From positions 1-20,187 of the forward strand of contig JAFAPL010000309.1 of NCBI GenBank assembly GCA_019247135.1: DNA of 20,187 bases, in the 5' to 3' direction. Below, one piece after another: positions 14,445 through 20,187 of this stretch; position 1 is the first letter of the stretch; every line of letters starts with the position of its first letter. The translations under genes and the position numbers were made by a program. Source of the DNA: Chloroflexota bacterium (GTDB taxonomy: Bacteria > Chloroflexota > UBA6077 > CF-72). The notes under the pieces were generated by a model. The model was not told the origin of the DNA. It worked only from the letters and a program-made list of their open reading frames with translations, and did no database searches.

Positions 14445-14978
14445 ATGTACCGATTCGTCCTGGGCGCCAGCCTCAGCCTGGCATCGCTCCTGGCTGTCGC
14501 CGTCGCGCCGGCATATGCCGCTGACCCGATTCCGCACCGCATCATCTTCGCCGTCGACGCCTGCGACTCGACTACGTTCAACGCAGCTGTGGGGCCCGGC
14601 GCGTGCGTTGGCCGCAGCGGCGTCCCGTTCAATGTGTTCGTGAAGCAGGTGGAGACTCTTCACCAGGCGCCGGCGTGGCGTTTTGCGCCAGGCATCGTGG
14701 TCGCCACCACGACCGACCCGATCCAGGTCCAGAACATCGGCGGCGAAGTCCATACGTTCACTGAGGTTGCGAAGTTCGGCGGTGGATTTGTGCCACTCCT
14801 CAATCAATTGGGCGGCTTTGGGCCGATGGTGCCCGAGTGCGGCGAACCGCCGAACCCGGACAACCACTTCCTCAGTCCAGGTGAGGCTTTCACGTTTACT
14901 GAGGCCAACCCTGGTACGCACCTGTATCAGTGCTGCATTCATCCCTGGATGCACGCGGCGTTGACGATCCGGCCATAG
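14445..14978 (+). CDS. Secreted plastocyanin-like type 1 copper protein
   Basis: A 177-residue cupredoxin. It has a Sec signal peptide (hydrophobic 4-22, cleavage likely after AYA at 24-26). The type 1 copper site is H103 (GGEVHTFTE) and C163-x-x-H166-x-x-M169 (in YQCCIHPWMH), the amicyanin-like C-x-x-H-x-x-M spacing. Other cysteines (C40, C54, C132 and C164) may form disulfides. It should carry electrons outside the membrane or in the cell envelope; its redox partner is not in the window. A good promoter and ribosome site precede it, and it stands alone between the GH31 remnant and the acyl-CoA synthetase fusion. A GC-rich inverted repeat follows about 30 bp after the stop. Homologous proteins with this HPWM motif are often annotated only as cupredoxin-domain or plastocyanin-like. 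Confidence 0.88.
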   Translation: MYRFVLGASLSLASLLAVAVAPAYAADPIPHRIIFAVDACDSTTFNAAVGPGACVGRSGVPFNVFVKQVETLHQAPAWRFAPGIVVATTTDPIQVQNIGGEVHTFTEVAKFGGGFVPLLNQLGGFGPMVPECGEPPNPDNHFLSPGEAFTFTEANPGTHLYQCCIHPWMHAALTIRP

Positions 14979-15005
14979 CCGCTCGCACACACACCCGCTG
15001 TTGCG

Positions 15006-15039
15006 CGCCGCGGAGGAACCGGCGGCCCCGTCCGCGGCG
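15006..15039. other. 9-bp GC-rich inverted repeat between cupredoxin and synthetase genes
   Basis: CGCCGCGGA (15006-15014) and TCCGCGGCG (15031-15039) pair perfectly around a 16-nt loop. It lies 28 bp after the cupredoxin stop and could end or stabilise that transcript. No T-tract follows, so it is a weak terminator call. Confidence 0.35.
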
Positions 15040-15055
15040 GCAGCGACAATAACTG

Positions 15056-15062
15056 TATAAAT
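15056..15062 (+). promoter_or_regulatory. Possible -10 element before the synthetase fusion
   Basis: TATAAAT at 15056-15062 stands out in GC-rich sequence, 20 bp before the ATG at 15082. I see no good -35 at the right distance. Transcription from here would leave a very short leader, and the gene has no clear ribosome site. Confidence 0.3.
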
Positions 15063-15081
15063 ACGTCGGCTGCGAGCAGCA

Positions 15082-17793
15082 ATGAACGCCAACCCCGCGT
15101 ATCCGGCCGACCGCGAAGCTGACGTAGCCTTGCGCGATGGCTCGATCGCGCACGTGCGGCCAGTCCGACCGGACGACCAGGGCGACTTGCTCGCGCTGTT
15201 CCAGAGCCTGCCATCGGACGACCGCCGTCTGCGTTTCTTCACCCTGGCTACAGATCTCGAACGCGTTGCTCGTGACGAGGTGGATGTAGATTACGCGCAT
15301 TCGCTCGGACTGCTGGCCACGGTCGGTCCCGAGGCTCGCGTCGTCGGGCACGCGCTCTACGCGCCGACCGGCGACGGTACAGCCGAGGTAGCCTTCGAAG
15401 TCGCGCCCGAGTATCGGGGGCAGGGTCTGGCGAGCATCCTCCTGGGCCAATTGGCTGAAGTCGCCGAGCGCAACGGCATCAGCACCTTCGAGGCGTTTGT
15501 GCTGCCGGAGAACCGGCGCATGCTCGGCGTCTTCCGCCGTTCCGGCTTTCCTGCGCGCATGACGTTCCAGGGTGACACCGTTGCCGTGCAGCTTCCCACG
15601 TCGCTGTCAGCGGATGGATTGGCCCGTTTCGAGCAGCGTGAAGAAGCCGCGGCGGCGAATGCGATTCGCCGCATCCTGTACCCCAAGTCCGTGGCGGTGG
15701 TCGGCGCCTCCCGCGACCCGCGTTCGGTTGGGGCGGCGGTAGTGCGCAACCTGCTGGCGAGCCAGTTTCCGGGAGTGATCTATCCGATCAACCCGTCCGC
15801 GAGCCAAATCATGGATCTGCCCTGCTACGCGAGCATCGACGCCCTGCCCGGCACAGCGGACCTGGCGGTAGTCGCCGTACCGGCGGAACGCGTCGTGGAG
15901 GTGGCTGAGCAGTGCGGTCGAAGCGGAGTCGGAAGTCTGGTCGTGCTCTCGGCGGGGTTCGCGGAGGTTGGCCCGTCAGGGCAAGAGCGTCAGCGCGACC
16001 TTTTGCGTGTGTGTCGCACCTATGGGATGCGGCTGGTTGGTCCGAACTGCATCGGCGTGATCAACGCGGACCCTGACGCGCCAATGAACGCGTCGTTTGG
16101 GCCACTCATGCCAGCCGCCGGGAGTATCGGACTGGCCACTCAGAGCGGTGCGCTGGGTCTGGCGGCGATCGACTTCGCGACAGCGCGTGGACTCGGCTTT
16201 TCGAGCGTCGTGTCGATGGGCAACAAGGCGGACATTTCGGGCAACGACCTGTTGGGCTACTGGCACTCCGATGCACGCACCGAGGTCATTCTGCTCTACC
16301 TCGAGTCGTTCGGGAACCCGCGCAGATTCGGCCGCCTGGCACGCGCCATTGGCGGTACCAAGCCGATCGTCGCGTTGAAGTCGGGGCGATCGAGCGTTGG
16401 CGCCCGAGCGACCGCATCGCATACGGGTGCGTTGCTGTCCGCCTCAGATATCACGGTGGACGCGTTGTTTGGTCAGGCGGGTGTGATTCGCATCGAGTCG
16501 CTCGACGAGATGCTCGACGTTGCGCAGCTCCTGTCGCAGCAGCCGCTGCCGTCGGGCCCTCGCCTGGCGATTGTGACGAATGTCGGTGGTCCGGCCGTTA
16601 TGGCCGCGGATGCGTGCGAAACCAACGGGCTCCAGGTACCCGAGTTGACCCAGCAAACACGGACTCGCCTGGCCGAGCGGCTGCCGCCCGAGGCCAGCAC
16701 CGCAAATCCGGTCGACATGCTGGCCGCGGCAACCGCCGAGCAGTATGCCAGCGCGGTCCGCATCGTCGCGGCGGACCCGGGCGTCGACGCAGTCATGACC
16801 ATTTTCTTGCCTCCACTGGCGACTCGCGCTGAGGATGTTGCGCAAGCCGTAACGACCGCCACGCATGAGCTGCATGGCGACAAACCGGTCGTGGCAGTGT
16901 TCATGTCTGCTCACGGTTTGCCGGCGTGCGCTGCCGTGAATGGCAGGCGTGTGCCGATCTACGCGCTGCCTGAGCCTGCCGTGAAAGCGCTGGGCCACGC
17001 GGTGCGCTACGCCGAATGGCGCGCAACACCACCTGAGAGCGTACCGGACTTTGTGGACGTGCGGCGCAAGGAAGCGGCGCGCCTGATCGGCGACGCGATC
17101 GACCGTGGAAACACCTGGTTAGCACCTGACGAAGTGGTGCGCCTCCTGGATTACTACGGTATTCCGATCGTCGAACAGCATCTGGTTGGCACTCCGGAGG
17201 AGGCCGCGCATGCCGCGGAGACTATTGGCGCACCAGTGGCGCTCAAAGCGGTCGCGCCTGGGCTGCTCCACAAGTCTGACGTCGGCGCGGTGCGCCTCGG
17301 ACTCATTGGCGGGCCAGCGGTCAAGCAGGCGGCGGTCGAAATGAGCAATCGGGTGCAGACGGCGACACAGCAATCACCCGCGAACTTCCTGGTACAGCGC
17401 ATGGTCTCACCCGGAGTGGAGATCCTGGTTGGAGTCGTTACCGATCCGGTGTTTGGCCCGACGATCGCCTGTGGTGCCGGTGGCACGTTCGTAGAACTCT
17501 TGAAGGATGTCGCGGTGCGGCTGAGTCCACTGACACCGCATGATGCCTCCAGCATGGTGCGTGAGCTGCGCAGCTTTCCAATGTTGGATGGTTACCGCGG
17601 TGCGCCACGCATGGCAGTGCATGCGCTGGAGGACGTTCTGCTGCGCATCAGCGCCCTGGCCGATGAGCATCCGCAGATCGCTGAGCTGGACTGTAATCCC
17701 GTGATGGTCTCGGAATCCGGCGCCACCGTCGTCGACACGCGTGTCCGCGTGCAGGCGGTCGATCCGCCGCGGCCGATCGGCGCACGCCGCTGA
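15082..17793 (+). CDS. GNAT acetyltransferase / NDP-forming acyl-CoA synthetase fusion (Pat-like)
   Basis: A 903-residue fusion. Residues about 15-175 are a GNAT domain with the acetyl-CoA loop YRGQGLASIL (111-120). Then come a CoA-binding Rossmann domain (VAVVGASRDPRSVG, 204-217), succinyl-CoA-ligase-like domains (about 345-650, with SHTGAL carrying H447), and an ATP-grasp domain (about 660-890: LLHKSDVGAV at 728-737 and ELDCNPVMV at 868-876). This parts list matches protein lysine acetyltransferases of the PatZ/YfiQ kind, but the order is reversed (GNAT first), a form known in other bacteria. The synthetase part keeps the His phosphorylated in active ADP-forming synthetases, so catalysis is possible. 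In PatZ-type proteins that part is regarded as a non-catalytic sensor. Likely role: acetylation control of acyl-CoA synthetases. It converges with the baeRF gene, 10 bp apart. Confidence 0.9.
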   Translation: MNANPAYPADREADVALRDGSIAHVRPVRPDDQGDLLALFQSLPSDDRRLRFFTLATDLERVARDEVDVDYAHSLGLLATVGPEARVVGHALYAPTGDGTAEVAFEVAPEYRGQGLASILLGQLAEVAERNGISTFEAFVLPENRRMLGVFRRSGFPARMTFQGDTVAVQLPTSLSADGLARFEQREEAAAANAIRRILYPKSVAVVGASRDPRSVGAAVVRNLLASQFPGVIYPINPSASQIMDLPCYASIDALPGTADLAVVAVPAERVVEVAEQCGRSGVGSLVVLSAGFAEVGPSGQERQRDLLRVCRTYGMRLVGPNCIGVINADPDAPMNASFGPLMPAAGSIGLATQSGALGLAAIDFATARGLGFSSVVSMGNKADISGNDLLGYWHSDARTEVILLYLESFGNPRRFGRLARAIGGTKPIVALKSGRSSVGARATASHTGALLSASDITVDALFGQAGVIRIESLDEMLDVAQLLSQQPLPSGPRLAIVTNVGGPAVMAADACETNGLQVPELTQQTRTRLAERLPPEASTANPVDMLAAATAEQYASAVRIVAADPGVDAVMTIFLPPLATRAEDVAQAVTTATHELHGDKPVVAVFMSAHGLPACAAVNGRRVPIYALPEPAVKALGHAVRYAEWRATPPESVPDFVDVRRKEAARLIGDAIDRGNTWLAPDEVVRLLDYYGIPIVEQHLVGTPEEAAHAAETIGAPVALKAVAPGLLHKSDVGAVRLGLIGGPAVKQAAVEMSNRVQTATQQSPANFLVQRMVSPGVEILVGVVTDPVFGPTIACGAGGTFVELLKDVAVRLSPLTPHDASSMVRELRSFPMLDGYRGAPRMAVHALEDVLLRISALADEHPQIAELDCNPVMVSESGATVVDTRVRVQAVDPPRPIGARR

Positions 17794-17803
17794 AGCGATT
17801 GCG

Positions 17804-18925
17804 TCAGATCGGGTAGCGCAGGATAGCAGCGACAGGGCCGCCGTTCGGGATGTCCTCCTTGCGCACTGCCAGAACCGTGGCGCCCGTGGCCAGCGCGCGC
17901 ATGGCAATCGCGTCGGCGACGCCGTAGTTGTCGGAGTCATCGCTTGCGTCGAGAGTGATGCGGCCGGTCGCCTCGTCCAGAAAGCCCGGTACCGCCGCGT
18001 CGATATCCACCACGAGTGAGTCGATGGCTCCATGCAAGACGGCCCAGGCCGCCTGCGACAGGTCGGTGATGGCGCGCTGGTCCTTGAGGCGCGCGTCGAA
18101 GAGGGCGCGAAAATCGGCGAGCTCCCGCGCGTACAGTTGATCCAGCAGCGGCCGCGCCGCCGCCACGACCTCCGCATCACTCATGTGGTCTGGATTGCCC
18201 GAGGCCACCTCGTCGGCGAGATTCGGCGCGGTGCTGATCGAACGGAAGATGGACGCCAGAGGCTCAGCCGCCGCCAGAAAGAGCGGGATCGGCTGGCCCG
18301 CGAGCACGGGCCGCAGCGCACTATCCACTTTTCGCGCGTACTGGATGAGACGCACGTTCTTGCCTTCGGATCCCTGAATGCGACCGAACGGCGAACGATC
18401 GTTGATGCTCGCTCGGCCGGCAGCGCTGGCCGCATCGCGGGGCATGTCCTCAACTCGCACTCGGACTGGCGGGCTGTCCGCGGCGAACTCGATCAGACGC
18501 ACGCCGTTCTGCGACAGGGCCAGCACAAACCCGGCATGCGGAAACGTAATCGCGCGCAAGAGAGGCTTCAGGTGAAATCGGTCCGACACCTCGACCACTG
18601 AGGACAACCGATTCGCGAGGCGGAACGTGTGGATGTGGTCGGGTGTGGCCAGCACGGCCAGACTGTTGGCCTGAAATCGCCAGAACTCGTCGTCGTCGAT
18701 CACGTCCTGGACGAGCTCAGACAGTGAGGCGAGTCGGCGTTTGTCGAAGCTGCCTTCCCTCAACTGAGTAGTGGCTGCATCGAACAGGTTGCGCAGCTCG
18801 ATTCGCGACGCCTGGGTCTCCTGCGACAGTGGCGTGGTTGGCACGTACAGTGAGACGCAGGCGTCGGCGCGGACCTGTGCAAGCGACTTGAACTGATCGA
18901 GCGTAGGGATATCGAGGTACAGCAT
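17804..18925 (-). CDS. baeRF-type (eRF1-like) protein, putative ribosome hibernation/release factor
   Basis: A 373-residue protein resembling the bacterial archaeo-eukaryotic release-factor (baeRF) families. It starts with the typical VSLYVPTTPLSQETQASRIEL and the helical LRNLFDAATTQL segment. It then has LAVLATPDHIHTFRLANRL and DRFHLKPLLRAI, a central beta-rich part (FVLALSQNGVRLIEF), the LFLAAAEPLASIFRS strand-helix, and a C-terminal VADAIAMRALATGATVLAVRKEDIP domain. Relatives are annotated as baeRF3-like or ribosome hibernation factors, thought to act on stalled or resting ribosomes; this is family-level inference. An AGAGGAG ribosome site (18937-18943) lies 11 nt before the ATG. It is transcribed towards the synthetase fusion and diverges from the receiver-domain remnant. 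The gene appears complete. Its place next to protein-acetylation and response-regulator genes suggests stress or growth control, without proof. Confidence 0.72.
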   Translation of the reverse strand: MLYLDIPTLDQFKSLAQVRADACVSLYVPTTPLSQETQASRIELRNLFDAATTQLREGSFDKRRLASLSELVQDVIDDDEFWRFQANSLAVLATPDHIHTFRLANRLSSVVEVSDRFHLKPLLRAITFPHAGFVLALSQNGVRLIEFAADSPPVRVRVEDMPRDAASAAGRASINDRSPFGRIQGSEGKNVRLIQYARKVDSALRPVLAGQPIPLFLAAAEPLASIFRSISTAPNLADEVASGNPDHMSDAEVVAAARPLLDQLYARELADFRALFDARLKDQRAITDLSQAAWAVLHGAIDSLVVDIDAAVPGFLDEATGRITLDASDDSDNYGVADAIAMRALATGATVLAVRKEDIPNGGPVAAILRYPI

Positions 18926-19071
18926 GACGGTCGTGGCTCCTCTGGCTCAGTGCCTGGCACGGCGCACCGGCCCACAGATAAAGACTACCCCGAAGGATGG
19001 TGCGCGCAGCGGCGAGTGACGCGACGCTATGGCTAATGCTTGATGGGAACAGATTGAAGGAGGACCGTCAC

Positions 19072-19316
19072 ATGGCACTTCTCACGACCACGCGCTCGAC
19101 CGAGGCCACTTGCTTGCCTCTGGCTGAAGCGGACCGCCCTGTGGCACTGGTGGTCGATGATGACGAGTTGTGGTGGTCAGCTTCTATGCCATGCTGATGG
19201 AACTGGCGGATCTGCGACTTGCGGACGGCCTCGTTCAAAAACCGTTTGCCGCCTCCGAGCTGCTCGCCAAGGTCGAGCTGGCTGGGCGCCGTCTCGCGGC
19301 TCAGACACTCAACTGA
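19072..19316 (+). pseudogene. Response-regulator receiver domain with internal deletion
   Basis: The ATG at 19072 has a good ribosome site (AAGGAGG). It starts a frame reaching RPVALVVDDDE, the first strand and acidic pocket of a CheY-like receiver. Within a few codons the family match jumps to another frame: VVVVSFYAMLMELADLRLAD, then GLVQKPFAASELLAKVELAG. That is the fourth strand with its Ser/Thr switch, the conserved Lys (QKPF) and the last helix, stopping at 19314-19316. About 60 residues in between are lost, including the phosphorylated Asp. The first frame simply ends at 19195-19197. The junction lies at about 19165-19172. It may once have been a stand-alone receiver of about 125 residues. 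It converges with the intact NarL-type regulator. No functional product is expected. Confidence 0.72.
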
Positions 19317-19343
19317 AGCGTGAGCCCCGGCCGGGCGAGGCTG

Positions 19344-19994
19344 TCAGAGTGTATCGACCATGCCGTGTCGCATGGCGTACGCCACGACCTGCGCGCGGTT
19401 CTGCAGGTGCAGCTTGTCGAGGATGTTTCGCAGGTGGTACTTGACCGTGTTTTCCGACACCACGAGCCGCTCAGCGAGCTCACGGTTGGTGGTGATGCCC
19501 TGGACCAGGAGATCCAGCACCTCCCGTTCACGCTCGGTCAGTGACTGTGGCCCTTCAACGGCCGCCTGAGCCGGAGCGGGCGGACGAGCAAACTCGCCCA
19601 GCAGCTTGCGAGCTAAACCAGGCGTGAGCGCCGGTTCGCCGCTCGCAACGCCTTGAAGCAGGCGGAAAAACTCGTTGGAGTCCAGGTTCTTGAACAGATA
19701 TCCCTGCGCCCCACTCTTGATGGCCTCGAACAGATCCGAGTCGTCCTCTGAGGCGGTCAACACGACTACTTTGACCGCGCTCTGCTGCGCACTGATCAGC
19801 CGCGTCGCCACGAGGCCGCCCATCTCCGGCATGTTCAGGTCCATGAGAACGACGTCGGGCTGGAGTCGTTTCGCCTCCCGCACTGCCTCGCGTCCGTCTT
19901 TTGCTTCGCCGACGACGTCGATCCCGCGCGCCTCGAGCAGACTGCGGAGTCCGTCGCGAAATAGCGGATGGTCATCGGCGATCAGTACGCGCAT
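19344..19994 (-). CDS. NarL/LuxR-family two-component response regulator
   Basis: A complete 216-residue DNA-binding response regulator. The receiver domain (1-118) has acidic pocket D8-D9 (IADDHPLFRDGL), phosphoacceptor D52 (LMDLNMPEMGG), switch T80 and K102 (YLFKN). A Pro/Ala-rich linker (137-148) leads to a LuxR-type helix-turn-helix (150-212: SLTEREREVLDLLVQG, then ELAERLVVSENTVKYHLRNI). It activates or represses genes when phosphorylated by a partner kinase, which is not in this window. I chose the ATG at 19992-19994 because it gives the canonical MRVLIADDHP start. The frame is open for another 37 residues upstream (to about 20105), but that part looks unlike the family. It converges with the receiver remnant. 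Confidence 0.93.
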   Translation of the reverse strand: MRVLIADDHPLFRDGLRSLLEARGIDVVGEAKDGREAVREAKRLQPDVVLMDLNMPEMGGLVATRLISAQQSAVKVVVLTASEDDSDLFEAIKSGAQGYLFKNLDSNEFFRLLQGVASGEPALTPGLARKLLGEFARPPAPAQAAVEGPQSLTEREREVLDLLVQGITTNRELAERLVVSENTVKYHLRNILDKLHLQNRAQVVAYAMRHGMVDTL

Positions 19995-20187
19995 GAGTTC
20001 GGTTAGCTTCGTCGGCTCATCGTAGCGGCCGCGGCCCGCGCGAGTGGCGGTGCCGGCCAACAGGTACGCCTCGGATGGTGTATGGTGAGAGGGCTCTTCT
20101 GGCACTGGCGCCTACGCTCGGCATGGCTTGACGCAGACCCGCGGGATCGTTCACCCGCTGCCATCAGCGCACCGTAAGGGCTCGTTT
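19995..20187. other. Upstream region of the response regulator, no gene seen
   Basis: This 193-bp stretch holds no convincing gene start on either strand. It contains a GC-rich patch with GCGGCCGC near 20027-20034. On the minus strand TACGAT near 20018-20023 could be a -10 element for the response regulator, but no matching -35 is visible. Confidence 0.4.

Overview
The window is GC-rich throughout (impression by eye, not computed). Genes are tightly packed, with ATGA or TGATG start/stop overlaps. The gene set is catabolic: extradiol dioxygenases, fumarylacetoacetate-hydrolase (FAH) family enzymes, a CUT2-type sugar ABC transporter with a LacI regulator, a GH31 remnant, a plastocyanin-like protein with a Q-C-C-I-H-P-W-M copper site, and a GNAT/NDP-forming acyl-CoA synthetase fusion. 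This mix suits a soil or sediment heterotroph, most likely Chloroflexota or a related terrabacterial lineage. That placement is inference; there is no rRNA or other phylogenetic marker.

Layout. (1) 1-3479, minus strand: an aromatic meta-cleavage operon. It reads two tandem VOC-type extradiol dioxygenases, an eroded alpha/beta hydrolase, then two FAH-family genes; one has lost its metal-binding Glu pair and the other runs off the window edge. (2) 3480-7083: a broken zone. It holds an interrupted dyad (possible operator), the N-terminal stub of a flavin-dependent monooxygenase, a perfect 52-bp tandem duplication, an intact metallo-beta-lactamase-fold hydrolase, the C-terminal third of a peptide-type solute-binding protein, one intact FAH gene, one FAH gene lacking its N-terminus and centre, and an unidentified C-terminal fragment. 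(3) 7151-14250, plus strand: a carbohydrate locus. It has a zinc alcohol/polyol dehydrogenase, a DUF4380/mutarotase-like protein, a LacI repressor, a Tat-exported sugar-binding protein, an ABC ATPase, a permease, and a GH31 alpha-glycosidase remnant. (4) 14375-17793: a secreted cupredoxin behind a good sigma-70-type promoter, then a 903-residue GNAT/acyl-CoA synthetase fusion. (5) 17804-19994: a baeRF-type (eRF1-like) protein, a gutted receiver-domain gene, and a complete NarL/LuxR-type response regulator.

The most striking feature is how many genes are broken in the same way: seven remnants, most showing family-typical segments joined across missing pieces. They lie beside intact, coupled paralogues or partners. 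Either this genome is losing accessory catabolic genes by deletion, or the assembly has collapsed; reads across the junctions would decide. I see no rRNA, tRNA, insertion sequence, integrase or CRISPR array. I do not see a convincing wholly new system. The best leads are the metal-ligand-less FAH paralogue, the 39-bp dyad, the possible ATC start of the LacI gene with an overlapping operator, the stem-loop between the binding-protein and ATPase genes, and the deletion pattern.
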